Shown here in pieces: positions 33,472-45,690 of a stretch of DNA of 64,000 nucleotides. This DNA is from Actinernus sp. WN-2022 (lineage: Eukaryota > Cnidaria > Anthozoa > Actiniaria > Actinernidae). Numbering within the stretch: the first letter of the stretch is position 1; each line of letters starts with the position of its first letter. Made by a program: the position numbers and the translations under genes. The DNA is taken from assembly GCA_030867875.1 (NCBI GenBank), contig JAOWCC010001634.1, positions 32,569,867 through 32,633,866 of the forward strand. Direction: 5' to 3'. Under the pieces are notes generated by a model. It was not told the origin of the DNA, made no database searches, and saw only the letters and a program-made list of their open reading frames with translations.

Positions 33472-36400
33472 TTCAGTCTCTTACCCTTAATCAACAAAAA
33501 AATACACACGCCAGTCTCTAACCCTTAAATAACAAAAATAAATAAACACGCCAGTCTCTAACCTTAAAAAACAAAAAGTAAATAAACACGCCAGTCTCTA
33601 ACCCGTAATTAACAAAAATAAATAAACACACCAGTCTCTAACCCTTAAATAACTAAAATAAATAAACACACCAGTCTCTAACCCTTAAATACCAAAAAGT
33701 AAATAAACACGCCAGTCTCTAACCCGTAATTAACAAAAATAAATAAACATACCAGTCTCTAACCCTTAAATAACAAAAATAAATAAACACACCAGTCTCT
33801 AACCCTTAAATAACAAAAAGTAAATAAACACGCCAGTCTCTAACCGGTAATTAACAAAAAGCAAATAAACACGCCAGTCTCTAACCCTTAATTAACAAAA
33901 ATAAATAAACACACCAGTGTCTAACCTTAAATAACAAAAAGTAAACACACCAGTCTCTAATCCTTAAATAACAAAAAATAAATAAACACGCCAGTCTCTA
34001 ACCCGTAATTAACAACAACAATAATCACGCCAGTCTCTGCCCCGTATTTAACGAAAAAGTAAATACACCAGTCTCTAATCCTTAAATAACAAAAAAAAAC
34101 AGTCTCTAACCGGTAATTAACAAAAATAAATAAACACGCCAGTCTCTAACCCTTAATTAACAAAAATAAATAAACATGCCAGTCTCTAACCCTTACTTAA
34201 CAAAACAATACACACACCAGTCTCTAATCCTTAAATAACAAAAAATAAATAAACATACCAGTCTCTAACCGGTAATTAACAAAAATAAATAAACACGCCA
34301 GTCTCTAACCCTTAATTAACAAAAATAAATAAACATGCCAGTCTCTAACCCGTAATTAACAAAAATAAATAAACACGCCAGTCTCTAACCCTTAATTAAC
34401 AAAAATAAATAAACACGCCAGTCTCTAACCCTTAATTAACAAAAATAAATAAACATGCCAGTCTCTAACCCGTAATTAACAAAAATAAATAAACACGCCA
34501 GTCTCTAACCCTTAATTAACAAAAATAAATAAACATGCCAGTCTCTAACCCGTAATTAACAAAAATAAATAAACACGCCAGTCTCTAACCCTTAATTAAC
34601 AAAAATAAATAAACATGCCAGTCTCTAACCCGTAATTAACAAAAATAAATAAACATGCCAGTCTCTAACCCTTAATTAACAAAAATAAATAAACATGCCA
34701 GTCTCTAACCCTTACTTAACAAAACAATACACACACCAGTCTCTAATCCTTAAATAACAAAAAATAAATAAACACGCCAGTCTCTAACCGGTAATTAACA
34801 AAAATAAATAAACACGCCAGTCTCTAACCCGTAATTAACAAAAATAAATAAACACGCCAGTCTCTAACCCGTAATTAACAAAAATAAATAAACATACCAG
34901 TCTCTAACCCTTAAATAACAAAAATAAATAAACACACCAGTCTCTAACCCTTAAATAACAAAAAGTAAATGAACATGCCAGTCTCTAACCCTTACTTAAC
35001 AAAACAATACACACACCAGTCTCTAATCCTTAAATAACAAAAAATAAATAAACACGCCAGTCTCTAACCGGTAATTAACAAAAATAAATAAACACGCCAG
35101 TCTCTAACCCGTAATTAACAAAAATAAATAAACACGCCAGTCTCTAACCCGTAATTAACAAAAATAAATAAACATACCAGTCTCTAACCCTTAAATAACA
35201 AAAATAAATAAACACACCAGTCTCTAACCCTTAAATAACAAAAAGTAAATAAACACGCCAGTCTCTAACCCGTAATTAACAAAAATATATAAACATGCCA
35301 GTCTCTAACCCGTAATTAACAAAAATAAATAAACACGCCAGTCTCTAACCGGTAATTAACAAAAATAAATAAACACGCCAGTCTCTAACCCTTAATTAAC
35401 AAAAATAAATAAACATGCCAGTCTCTAACCCTTACTTAACAAAACAATACACACACCAGTCTCTAATCCTTAAATAACAAAAAATAAATAAACATACCAG
35501 TCTCTAACCGGTAATTAACAAAAATAAATAAACACGCCAGTCTCTAACCCTTAATTAACAAAAATAAATAAACATGCCAGTCTCTAACCCGTAATTAACA
35601 AAAATAAATAAACACGCCAGTCTCTAACCCTTAATTAACAAAAATAAATAAACATGCCAGTCTCTAATCCTTAAATAACAAAAAATAAATAAACACGCCA
35701 GTCTCTAACCGGTAATTAACAAAAATAAATAAACACGCCAGTCTCTAATCCGTAATTAACAAAAATAAATAAACACGCCAGTCTCTAACCCGTAATTAAC
35801 AAAAATAAATAAACATACCAGTCTCTAACCCTTAAATAACAAAAATAAATAAACACACCAGTCTCTAACCCTTAAATAACAAAAAGTAAATAAACATGCC
35901 AGTCTCTAACCCTTACTTAACAAAACAATACACACACCAGTCTCTAATCCTTAAATAACAAAAAATAAATAAACACGCCAGTCTCTAACCGGTAATTAAC
36001 AAAAATAAATAAACACGCCAGTCTCTAACCCGTAATTAACAAAAATAAATAAACACGCCAGTCTCTAACCCGTAATTAACAAAAATAAATAAACATACCA
36101 GTCTCTAACCCTTAAATAACAAAAATAAATAAACACACCAGTCTCTAACCCTTAAATAACAAAAAGTAAATAAACACGCCAGTCTCTAACCCGTAATTAA
36201 CAAAAATAAATAAACATGCCAGTCTCTAACCCGTAATTAACAAAAATAAATAAACACGCCAGTCTCTAACCGGTAATTAACAAAAATAAATAAACACGCC
36301 AGTCTCTAACCCGTAATTAACAAAAATAAATAAACACGCCAGTCTCTAACCCGTAATTAACAAAAATAAATAAACATACCAGTCTCTAACCCTTAAATAA

Positions 36401-37787
36401 CAAAAATAAATAAACACACCAGTCTCTAACCCTTAAATAACAAAAAGTAAATAAACATGCCAGTCTCTAACCCGTAATTAACAAAAATAAATAAACACGC
36501 CAGTCTCTAACCGGTAATTAACAAAAATAAATAAACACGCCAGTCTCTAACCCGTAATTAACAAAAATAAATAGACATACCAGTCTCTAACCCTTAAATA
36601 ACAAAAATAAATAAACACACCAGTCTCTAACCCTTAAATAACAAAAAGTAAATAAACACGCCAGTCTCTAACCGGTAATTAACAAAAAGCAAATAAACAC
36701 GCCAGTCTCTAACCCTTAATTAACAAAAATAAATAAACACACCAGTGTCTAACCTTAAATAACAAAAAGTAAACACACCAGTCTCTAATCCTTAAATAAC
36801 AAAAAATAAATAAACACGCCAGTCTCTAACCCGTAATTAACAACAACAATAATCACGCCAGTCTCTGCCCCGTATTTAACGAAAAAGTAAATACACCAGT
36901 CTCTAATCCTTAAATAACAAAAAAAAAACAGTCTCTAACCGGTAATTAACAAAAATAAATAAACACGCCAGTCTCTAACCCTTACTTAACAAAACAATAC
37001 ACACACCAGTCTCTAATCCTTACATAACACAAAATAAATAAACATACCAGTCTCTAACCGGTAATTAACAAAAATAAATAAACACGCCAGTCTCTAACCC
37101 TTAATTAACAAAAATAAATAAACATGCCAGTCTCTAACCCGTAATTAACAAAAATAAATAAACACGCCAGTCTCTAACCCTTAATTAACAAAAATAAATA
37201 AACATGCCAGTCTCTAACCCGTAATTAACAAAAATAAATAAACACGCCAGTCTCTAACCCTTAATTAACAAAAATAAATAAACATGCCAGTCTCTAACCC
37301 GTAATTAACAAAAATAAATAAACATGCCAGTCTCTAACCCTTACTTAACAAAACAATACACACACCAGTCTCTAATCCTTAAATAACAAAAAATAAATAA
37401 ACACGCCAGTCTCTAACCGGTAATTAACAAAAATAAATAAACACGCCAGTCTCTAACCCGTAATTAACAAAAATAAATAAACACGCCAGTCTCTAACCCG
37501 TAATTAACAAAAATAAATAAACATACCAGTCTCTAACCCTTAAATAACAAAAATAAATAAACACACCAGTCTCTAACCCTTAAATAACAAAAAGTAAATA
37601 AACATGCCAGTCTCTAACCCTTACTTAACAAAACAATACACACACCAGTCTCTAATCCTTAAATAACAAAAAATAAATAAACACGCCAGTCTCTAACCGG
37701 TAATTAACAAAAATAAATAAACACGCCAGTCTCCAACCCGTAATTAACAAAAATAAATAAACACGCCAGTCTCTAACCCTTAATTAT
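33472..37787 (+). repeat. 40-bp satellite array, 4.3 kb
   Basis: About 108 units of 40 bp, consensus CCAGTCTCTAACCCTTAATT plus AACAAAAATAAATAAACACG. Units vary at fixed places: CCCTTA, CCCGTA or CCGGTA; TTAATTAAC or TTAAATAAC; CACG, CATG, CATA or CACA. A marker unit with CTTACTTAACAAAACAATAC recurs at about 34192, 34711, 34991, 35431, 35912, 36981, 37340 and 37620, showing block duplications (280 bp spacing twice). Blocks at 33860-34090 and 36690-36930 are also near-identical. The array stops about 120 bp from the 3' end of the protease gene's last exon. Confidence 0.97.
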
Positions 37788-37908
37788 TTTGCCGAGAATT
37801 AAAGGAGGCCAGGAATTGAAGACGAGAACAACATATATATCAGGCTTGTAAAGGTTTAATCTTTTTCGATGCCATTAGTTTCCATTACAGATGGATAGCA
37901 AATTGTGC

Positions 37909-38030
37909 TTACGGTTGAAATGAGTTGCGACAGAAATTACAGGTCTTCTTGCAGCCGAGTTTGACGGTGATAAATGAACAGCTTCCCTTGTAAATCTTGC
38001 ATGTTTCGTCACTCCATCTGTTGACACAGG
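37909..38030 (-). CDS. ShKT-domain last exon of the serine protease
   Basis: Minus strand: acceptor TTTTCTCCCCTAG at 38031-38032, then 40 codons to TAA (37911-37909). The peptide has six cysteines spaced C-(8)-C-(6)-C-(8)-C-(3)-C-(2)-C and ends with the signature GCKKTCNFC, the ShKT (SXC) fold. The exon begins with two bases of a codon, matching the phase 1 donor that ends the protease exon at 46948, giving Gly-Ala-Cys across the join. ShKT domains at the C-terminus of secreted proteases are common in cnidarians and do not by themselves imply a toxin. An ATTAAA (37860-37855) suits polyadenylation about 50 nt beyond the stop. The exon is too small to stand out in a long-ORF scan. Confidence 0.82.
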
Positions 38031-38039
38031 CTAGGGGAG

Positions 38040-40042
38040 AAAATACGTGGTTTCAGAATCAATATAATATAACAGCAACACCAACTTGTAAACAACACTC
38101 TTGGCAATCCATCCCGCATTTAGCACCCTCCGATTTACTAATCTCAGATAGTTAAGTAGAAATTATACACAGAGCAGACTGTAATGTATATTATGGTAGT
38201 GGGTCAGTTGTTACTATAATGTACATCCTTAGAGACTAAAAGAGGAGCTCTCCGGAATGGCTGGAGAGAGTCGGGATTGGATATTAATTCTACAGAGCTA
38301 TATAGACCCATTAGAAAGATTGCGCCCAATCAGGGTGCTTTTTAGGGAGACTTATTCTGGCCATTAAATTCAGAATACTTCAGAATATTCTGTTCATTCC
38401 GAAAACGAAAAGAACACGATGGACTATTATCATAGTTCAGCCATCTTGGATACAACAATGGTTTTGGCCCCGGTAGCCTCGCAGTGGTGGGTTTCAGAAC
38501 GAGTTTACCGGACGAAAACAAAGGATTTTATTCTCCTGGGACTCAACATGGCCGCGTTATAAAACCATTACAGTCTATTCTTGGATTGAAATCATTCCTA
38601 AGGGAATACAATCACAAAAGCGTAGCGGCCATCTTGGTTGGTTGGAACAAAAGAAGCAATGTTCCTACCAACCAACATGTCCGCCAGTGCAACCCACCAA
38701 TACCGCGGCTAATCTATTTATTACTTACTTGGCCGAGTTGGCGGAATTATCGGAGGTAGGGTTCCTTTTAATTAAAATAGAAAATCACACAATGTTATCC
38801 AAGTCGTGATGAGCCACTGCATTGTTCGAAGTTAAACCTTGGTTTCCACTAGTGACATAAGCAGTGGCGGATCCAGGATTTGAAAAAGGGGGGTGACTAT
38901 TTTGACCGGTACAGTTTCTAGTGCGAAATTTCTTACAAAATTTGAACGAATGTATTTTATTTTTACGAATTCTTATACAGAATTTGTTTTTGGCCCAAAA
39001 GGGGGGGGTGACATGTCACCCTCGTAACCACCCCTGGATCCGCCACTGATAAGTACAAGCAATATACGCAGACGCAGTGCCATATTAGCGGTACTTGTTC
39101 TGTTCACATGCAGATCACGTGTGACATAAGAAGAAGCGCCGCTAATGATCAATGCATTACTGCGTTTGCGTATGTTGCTTGTACTTATTCTTATGCCACT
39201 AGTGAAACGACATAATACAAAACTATGAATAATTCGTGGTTTAAAAAAATCATTACGTATACAGCCATTTCAAAAGGTTGTCGGTGAATTTGTCTAAAGC
39301 CTACGCGACCAGACCGAAAGGGATCGTTCGCTGTTATATTAATGTTGACACCTAATATAACAGCGAATTATAAGAAATATATATTTCTTCATTTTAAATC
39401 AAGCAATTAAGAACAGATGGCTTAGATTCACTTGACGAGTTCAGAATTTAAATCTGCTGTACTATTCCCATGCTCCCTTTCGGTATGTCGCATAGATTTG
39501 ATTTGTACCAAGCCTCCGCGCTCGCTCGCGCCGCGCGTTCGTTTGTATTTTTCTCAGAAACAGAATGGGGGTGGGCTGCCTGTGTTCTATACTGGAGCGT
39601 ATTTTTCTTTTGAGCATGCGCAATGATGACGCAAGTATGACGTTTGCAACCGCCAAATTGTTTGAACAAAATTGAAAAGCGTTTTCCTGCTTGATGTCAT
39701 GCACATAATGCTGTCAGGAAGAAACCGGTTTAAAACTGGTTTATCATATAGATGGACCATAAGTTTACATCCAGAAACGTGAATGTAAAATCGCGGGTAC
39801 CTGCTGAGGTTTCTTCCCTCGCTTCAACATAAAGGGATTATAAAGAAACCTCTGGTAGCAAGCTACATACCCTAAAGCTCCGGCTAAACTATCGAACAGT
39901 GAGTGAACGATCCAACAATGTTCGATAGTCTCTTCACTCATGCTGGATCGTGTTGGACCAACATTTCTTTTCTTTTGCCGCCACCCCAACATTTTCATCC
40001 AAGAACGTTGGTCGAGTATCCAACTCAATAGTTTAATCGGGG
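38040..40042. other. Intron DNA with nested MITEs
   Basis: Lies in the last protease intron. Apart from the nested elements at 38847-39216 and a hairpin at 39329-39366 (CGCTGTTATATT... AATATAACAGCG), I see no exon. I looked for further ShKT exons and found none. Confidence 0.45.
38847..39216. mobile_element. Foldback MITE with a second MITE inserted
   Basis: Outer element: TTTCCACTAGTGACATAAG at the left and CTTATGCCACTAGTGAAA at the right, continuing inward as TACAAGCAATATACGCAGACGCAGTG and its complement. Inner element 38866-39052: CAGTGGCGGATCCAGG and its complement, a hAT-like end, inserted in the outer left arm with ATAAG on both sides. Comparing the two outer arms shows the uninterrupted target. 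Confidence 0.75.
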
Positions 40043-40369
40043 CATAAAGTGCCTATGAATCCAAAATTAATCCTTTCAAAATGAGGAAGATGGCGTTTTC
40101 CGTTTCTCAATAGCTCCTCCCTTTCCAGAGATATTCAGGTTTTTAACATATGCAAATGAGATGACCTATGACGTCATTACCTTGACACAGCCTGGAGACA
40201 AATCACAAAATAAAGAATATCACTCTTGGCCCCAGGCTTCTTCCATGAGAATAAAGTTTCCTAATTTCTCCTTTGTTAAACACAATTTACTGCTGTGGGC
40301 GCATCAGACGATTTGGAACAACATATGTGAGTGGTTTAAAGCAAATTATTTCCTATAACAGTAACAAAA

Positions 40370-40489
40370 AATATTTTTCTCTTTGTTGCATGTTGAATAC
40401 ATGCTTGCATTATCCCTTTGGGATCAATTAGGAGTTCTATAAATACCATTCCTTCACACGTTCATACCACTTGACGTCGCATTTCAGCA
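40370..40489 (+). repeat. Ngaro split direct repeat A1
   Basis: AATATTTTTCTCTTTG...GGAGTTCTATAAATACCATT...GACGTCGCATTTCAGCA. Differs from A2 (44758-44877) at only two or three positions, so the two copies are little diverged although the genes are broken. TATAAATA here (40438-40445) may be the element's TATA box. Confidence 0.9.
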
Positions 40490-40504
40490 TCGTTCTCTGG
40501 AGTT

Positions 40505-41120
40505 ATGGGTGATGAAGCGTTTACCAAACAGGATTTGGTTGATTTTAAAGATTTCGTTATCGAGAAACTTGAAACTCATTCATAAGTCTGGTATAGAAGT
40601 TAACTATATTTGTACTAAGCAAGCCGCTGAAGAAGCGTTGGCCGTTTCAAAACGTCTTAAAGACGGCTCCGAGCTCAAATTCACACACCGTGGAAACGAG
40701 CGTAATTTTAAATTCAATCTAGAAGTTCTTGCTTCCCTTGAGAAGACTCAAGCGTTATTCGAAGCTAGCGACTCTGTGAAGGCACTCGGTTCTGTTGAAG
40801 AAGCTATTAAGACCTATTAAGTTATTGAACGAGAAGAACAGGATTATTCGTATCGCGTACTCTTCAGAAGGCGGCTGGGCTACTAGCTGTTAAGTACTAC
40901 GAAGAGAACCTCGCTGCTCTAGACGCAGTCGGCACAACCAGGAGGACAATTCCGTTCCAGCTATTAGGATGGCGATAGAGCAAGAAGTGCCTGCCGGTTC
41001 TGCGGTGCCCATGGTCATTGATGGCAAGATTGCCCTGTACGCCTCTCGCGAAGCCTCTCCGCTCCCGTTGGAAATACGGTCCTTCAAGGCAACGAACCCC
41101 TCTTATCAGCCAGGGTCCGG
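40505..41120 (+). pseudogene. Ngaro-type gag remnant with zinc knuckle
   Basis: ATG at 40505 (MGDEAFTKQDLVDFKDF...) soon shifts frame. A second frame carries ELKFTHRGNERNFKFNLEVL and SLEKTQALFEASDSVKAL, which match the gag-like protein of cnidarian and fish DIRS/Ngaro elements. Near 40990-41040 a third frame holds a CCHC zinc knuckle, CRFCGAHGH, a stop, then WQDCP. At least three lesions. Confidence 0.65.
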
Positions 41121-41228
41121 CCAGCGTTTCAAGTTCTACAGCTTCTACGTCACCCGGATTCAGGTGACCTCTGTGTATCACACGAATTTGAGGAGTTACT
41201 AACAGATAAGTCTCACTTTGATACAACT

Positions 41229-42150
41229 ATGTTATATAAGGTTAATTTGTACGAATATGAACAGGGCAAAGCCACCGCTATCGTTAAAGGGCGTATCAAG
41301 GCTCACACTATCAGTCATGGTTATGTTATATCTTTTGAATATCTACCTTCTGGTATTGTGCTTCGAAATAATCAGACGTCAGCCTATTCGCACGCTGATT
41401 TTGTGTCCTGGGCAGTTGGGGAACTACTCCAATCGGGGTTTATTGTCGAAAATAATAGTCCGCTCACCGTTGTTAACCTGCTTTCTGTTTCCGTTAATTC
41501 GGAGGGAAAACCTAGACTCATCCTCGATCTCAGACACGTTAATAAATGCATACCTAAAGCTAAATTTCGCCTTGAGGACTGGCGCGTTTTTCTGCAGTAC
41601 ACCTGCCCACAGGTGTCCGGATATCATCATATCGACATTCATGACGGGCATCGGCATTATTAAGGTTTTCAGTGGCCCCTGACATCAACACGCAATATAT
41701 AATTTTGTTTCACGGTCCTTCCATTCGGGTTGTATTCGGCTCCGTTTTGTTTACTAAGCTTTTCCGTCCGCTCGTCAGGCACTGGCGCTCCTTAGGTTTT
41801 CATATTGTTCTGTACCTAGACGATGGTATTGTTTGCGAAAATTTTTTTTTTATAGCGTTACGGAATGTACACAAGGGGGTAGGAATTTATGCGTTATGTT
41901 ATATAAACACTCGTAGGTGGGGCATCAATAAACGAAATGCCTGATCTGTTGTTTGTGTTTAATGCAGTTTAGCTATTAAATGTTTTATGCTCGTTCAGAG
42001 TGATAGGAGTATAAGACAACTCCACTACTCTGCAGGTCTTGACTGCAATTCGTTCCGACCTAGCGCGCGCCGGAATAGTAGCTAATTGTGATAAGTTAAT
42101 TTGTGTTTTGTCTCAATGCATCAGGCGTTTTCTAAAGTCTCGTGACTATT
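41229..42150 (+). pseudogene. Ngaro-type reverse transcriptase and RNase H remnant
   Basis: An intact run of 144 codons (41229-41663) includes LSVSVNSEGKPRLILDLRHV, FRLEDWRVFL and GYHHIDI, the N-terminal blocks of DIRS reverse transcriptase. After frame changes come FTVLPFGLYSAPF, then TKLFRPLVRHWRSLGFHIVL and the catalytic YLDDG (about 41813-41827). TAIRSDLARAGIVANCDKLI at 42042-42101 is the start of the RNase H region, after which similarity is lost. Confidence 0.8.
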
Positions 42151-42554
42151 ATAGTTGTTGTCGTTTTTGGGTGACGTGTTTATGCCAATATTACCATATA
42201 CTTTATACACATGAAATGAGAGTAACAATGTCTGCAATATAGAAAGTTGTAATGAATAGATTACCGAGTACAGCTAATATTAAATATTGTGCTCCCGTGT
42301 TCAGTTACTCGCGTTTCGTTGCTAATATTATTTATACTGGACTTGAAGCTCTAGTGTGGCTAAGTATTTGTCACCATATGGCATATTGTGGCTCTCGTGT
42401 GGCCCTGTTATCAGTAGTATTTTATTACACCGAGGCTTACCTGTGGCCCCGTAGTTTTTGTCTTACCTAATTTTATTATTGGGCTCTCGTGTGGCTCATT
42501 GTTATTGGTAAGAGATCTGTGTTGTACATGAAGTAGCTCCCGTGTGGCTGTGAT

Positions 42555-42740
42555 TATCATGCGGTATGTCGCGAGGTTCTTGTGTGGCCCTACTCTATAG
42601 TAACTCAATTCCACGTGTGGCCCGGAAAGTTGCTAGCTTTCGTATAGCTTATATAGACATATACATATAAGGCCCTTTTCTTAGGTGCACGTACTTTTAC
42701 GTACTTATTTTGTACATATTTTCTTTTCTTTCCCCAGTAC
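42555..42740 (+). repeat. Internal duplication in Ngaro element, copy 1
   Basis: ATCATGCGGTATGTCGCGAGG...CTTTCCCCAG, about 185 bp, matched at 44312-44494. Both copies end in a pyrimidine tract and CAG, like a 3' splice site. Confidence 0.75.
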
Positions 42741-43110
42741 GAGTGTTTTTTTACCTTGTAGGGTAAGATTTCTGATTAGTACCTTGTGGGGTACAAGTGT
42801 TTATTACCTTGTAGGGTAAGATTTCTGATTAGTACCTTGTGGGGTACGAGTGTTTATTACCTTGTAGGGTAAAATTTCAGATTAGTACCTTGTAGGGTAC
42901 GAGTATTTATTACCTTATGGGGTCAGGTCTCTGATTAGTACCTTGTGGGGTATTAGTGTTATATGTACCCTGTATTGTACGATTTTCTATTAACACCCTT
43001 TGAGGGGGAGTTTTCTTGTTGGGACCTTATATGGGGTAGGATTTGTTATTAGTATCCAGTATGGTGTATATATTTTCTTATTAAGTAGTACTCCATGGAG
43101 TATAATTTGA
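42741..43110 (+). repeat. 53-bp tandem repeat made of two 26-bp halves
   Basis: TTACCTTGTAGGGTAAGATT...TTAGTACCTTGTGGGGTACGAG repeats at 42751, 42804 and 42857 (53 bp), then decays to about 43110. Each half contains the near-palindrome TACCTTGTAGGGTA. Confidence 0.85.
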
Positions 43111-43339
43111 GTTAATACCTTGAGAGGTATTACATCCAGATACGTTACATTTTGTTAGTAACCTTGAGGCTTAAGTGTTCATTGGTACATCTGATTGGTA
43201 CAGCTGAACAATATCTTTAAGGGTTTATTTTTCATCGGTATTCGTCGCATATCAGGATTATACTCGTGGGACTGACACGATAAATATGTACATAACAGTA
43301 CTAACTCATATTTCCTTTCTTTTGTTTTGTTATTTTATT

Positions 43340-44190
43340 GTTTTTCTAGATGTTTTCAACAGCAGGGACAACAGATGACTACATACGGGCCTTTGTTAGA
43401 TGGGAAAGAACTTCGCTTCGTCAAGAAATTAAATACAAGCCTTACCAGTCAAGATATAGCATCTGGCCTTGTATACCTCCAACATTTATTGGACACTACT
43501 CATTCGCATAATGCAATGATCAAGCTATTTATTCTATTCAATTGGTTCATGTTTTAGCCGGTTTACTATATCCTGATAGTCCGATTATATATATACATAC
43601 ATACAATTAGGGATGAAGCCAAAAGAAAGAGTATATTTCAGCTACTACGATTCAGAAGTTGGTTGAGAGCTTTAATTTAGAAAACTTGCTACAGTTAAGA
43701 AATATATGTAGCCGCATTCTAGCATATTCAGTTTTTTTTCGGAATCGAGGAGGTTCTTCATCTCGAATATCGAAGATGTTTTTATTGTTACAGCGAATTC
43801 ATACATCTATTAATATTGAAAGAAGAAAGACTGGCCAATTGCGTAAGGGTCATGCAGTACTCTTTTCTGAAGGCATCGTTAATGATATGTCCGGTTAATA
43901 TTTTGAAACAATATTTAATTTAGCTGATCCATTTATTACAAGAGTGAGCTTCCACTAATAGTCTAATTTGTTACTCTAGCATCAGAAAATATTTTAAGAC
44001 TACTTTTAAGGAAATTGTTCCTGATATTTCTCAGTTTAATACTCATTCCTTTAGATTAGGAAGCGCTTCAGCAGTCTCTAACGCAGGAGTAAAAGATTAG
44101 GCTTTTCCAAAGAAATGGAAGGTGGAATCGGATGCAGCAAGAGCAGTTACGTTTTAGATCTAGATTATCGACTTCAATCGTAGTTAGGCG
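43340..44190 (+). pseudogene. Ngaro-type tyrosine recombinase remnant
   Basis: Frames in this stretch read YIRAFVRWERTSLRQEI near the start and, at 44000-44150, TFKEIVPDISQFNTHSFRLG followed by SASAVSNAGVKD, the conserved box with HxLR-type spacing of tyrosine recombinases (here H-S-F-R). Stops and shifts interrupt it; the catalytic Tyr region is not clear. Confidence 0.65.
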
Positions 44191-44311
44191 CTTTTTCAGT
44201 TCACCTATTCCTTTCTTTGTTTCTATATAGGACAGGTTAGTAAATCTGACTGCCTGTCACTCCTAAATAACTATTCAATATGAACGTCTTGGTGTAGTGT
44301 GGCCATACGAT

Positions 44312-44640
44312 TGTCATGCGGTATGTCGTGAGGCTCTTGCGTGGCGCTGCACTCTATGGTAACTCAATTCCATGTGTGGCCCGGAAGGTTGCTAGCTTTT
44401 GTATAGCTTATATGATAGGCATACAAGGCCCCTTTCTTAGGTGCAGGTACTTTTACGTAATTAGTTTCTATATATTTTATTTTATTTCCCCAGCGGTTAA
44501 CAACGAGCTTCCTGACCGACTAATTAAAAAGCATGGCGGTTGGAAAACTTAAAGAGTGTAAAAGATCACTATTGTAGGGAAGACCTTAAACAACAGCTCT
44601 TGGTCTCTTTGCATATTGACATTTAGATTCATAATTTCTT
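44312..44640 (+). pseudogene. Duplicated block plus second recombinase fragment
   Basis: 44312-44494 duplicates 42555-42740. Right after its CAG comes VNNELPDRLIKKHGGWKT, which is another copy of the recombinase C-terminal region (compare VSNAGVKD...PKKWKVES at about 44080). Thus two different recombinase ends lie in one element. Confidence 0.6.
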
Positions 44641-44660
44641 CCCACACTTTGTTGCTTGAG

Positions 44661-44877
44661 GTCAGCTGTGCGGCTCCCTCCAAACGTTGTTATCATTATT
44701 CATATGCAGAAAATAGAAATACTTTCTATTTGGCTGAGCGTAGCGAAAGAAAATAGAAATATTTTTCTCTTTGTCGCATGTTGAATACATGCTTGCATTA
44801 TCCCTTTGGGATCAATTAGGAGTTCTATAAATACCACTCCTTCACACGTTCATACCACTTGACGTCGCATTTCAGCA
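44661..44877 (+). repeat. Ngaro repeats B1 and A2
   Basis: B1 44661-44756 (CAGCTGTGCGGCTCCCTCC through GCGTAGCGAAAGAAAATAGA) is followed at once by A2 44758-44877, the junction from which reverse transcription of such elements is completed. Confidence 0.88.
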
Positions 44878-45258
44878 ACGGCCTTAGTTTTTTCTTCACA
44901 TATAGCTCTCTTATAGTTTGAGTTAATAGTACGTAACAGTAACTGAGTATGTATACAATTGCAATAACTTGTAATAAACGATGTTGTCAGCTGTGCGGCT
45001 GTCGGCTGTGCGGAAATATTGTTCTTAAAAGTATATTAATAGGAAGCTTTAACCTTTAAACTCTAGAGGTAGAGGTGAATTTGCACTGGTTTGGAGAATA
45101 CGTTTCCGGGTTTTTCCTCAACTGGAGGGTTTTTATCCCGGTTTTTCGTATCCGGCAATTCACCATCTAAAATCTAGCTCAGAATTGTACTATTTTTGTA
45201 CCGGACTACTGTTATTAGTTATAACACCAATTACTGCTGTAACTTAAATGTAATTGCT

Positions 45259-45356
45259 GTCAGCTATGCGGCTCCCTCCAAACGTTGTTATCATTATTCA
45301 TATGCAGAAAATAGAAATACTTTCTATTTGGCTGAGCGTAGCGAAAGAAAATAGAA
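45259..45356 (+). repeat. Ngaro terminal repeat B2
   Basis: Near-identical to B1 (one difference near the start, GCTATGCGG for GCTGTGCGG). Marks the 3' end of the retroelement. Confidence 0.88.
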
Positions 45357-45690
45357 TTGTAATTTTATCTTCAAGGTGGAAAGGGGCCTGGAGCCAAGAG
45401 TGTTTCCATGGCAACGTTACGATTTCCACAGTGATGTGTATTTTCTTTAATGATGTACGTGTGTAAAGTTTCAATTGTTTTTACCCACTATTTGCAGATA
45501 TATTCTTTACTTGGTGATTTGTCTCCAGGCTGTCAAGGTAATGACGTCATAGGTCATCATTTGCATATTTAAAAAAACTGAATATATCTGGAACGAGATG
45601 AGATATTGGAAACGGAAAACGCCACCCTTCATCATTTCGAAAGGATTTTCAAACTAGATCAGCTTTATTTTAGATTCATAAACACTTTAA

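Larger units (their letters stand above)
40370..45356 (+). mobile_element. Ngaro/DIRS-type tyrosine-recombinase retroelement, decayed
   Basis: Split direct repeats in the order A1 (40370-40489), coding region, B1 (44661-44756), A2 (44758-44877), B2 (45259-45356). This A-B-A-B plan is the diagnostic termini of Ngaro and PAT-like DIRS elements. Coding remnants follow in the expected order: gag with a zinc knuckle, reverse transcriptase and RNase H start, then tyrosine recombinase. Every frame is broken by stops and indels. It lies in the plus orientation inside the last intron of the minus-strand protease gene. Confidence 0.85.
40043..45690. repeat. Inverted arms flanking the Ngaro-type element
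   Basis: 40043-40255 and about 45362-45690 are inverted copies (TAAAGTGCCTATGAATC; GATGACCTATGACGTCATTACCTTGACA; CAGCCTGGAGACAAATCAC; CACTCTTGGCCCCAGGC), with the Ngaro-type element between them. Probably a foldback element into which the retroelement inserted. Confidence 0.65.

Noticed and set aside
33472..37787. CRISPR array, because of regular 40-bp repetition.
   Set aside because: There are no unique spacers; repeat and 'spacer' parts are equally repeated, and the DNA is eukaryotic. It is a satellite.
33472..37787. Interstitial telomere, because units contain TAACCCTTAA.
   Set aside because: The hexamer TTAGGG is not tandem; it occurs once per 40-bp unit and is often altered to CCGGTA or CCCGTA.
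37909..38030. Stand-alone ShK-type toxin gene.
   Set aside because: The exon lacks its own start and signal, begins with a splice acceptor in phase with the upstream protease exon, and such domains are usual protease tails in cnidarians.
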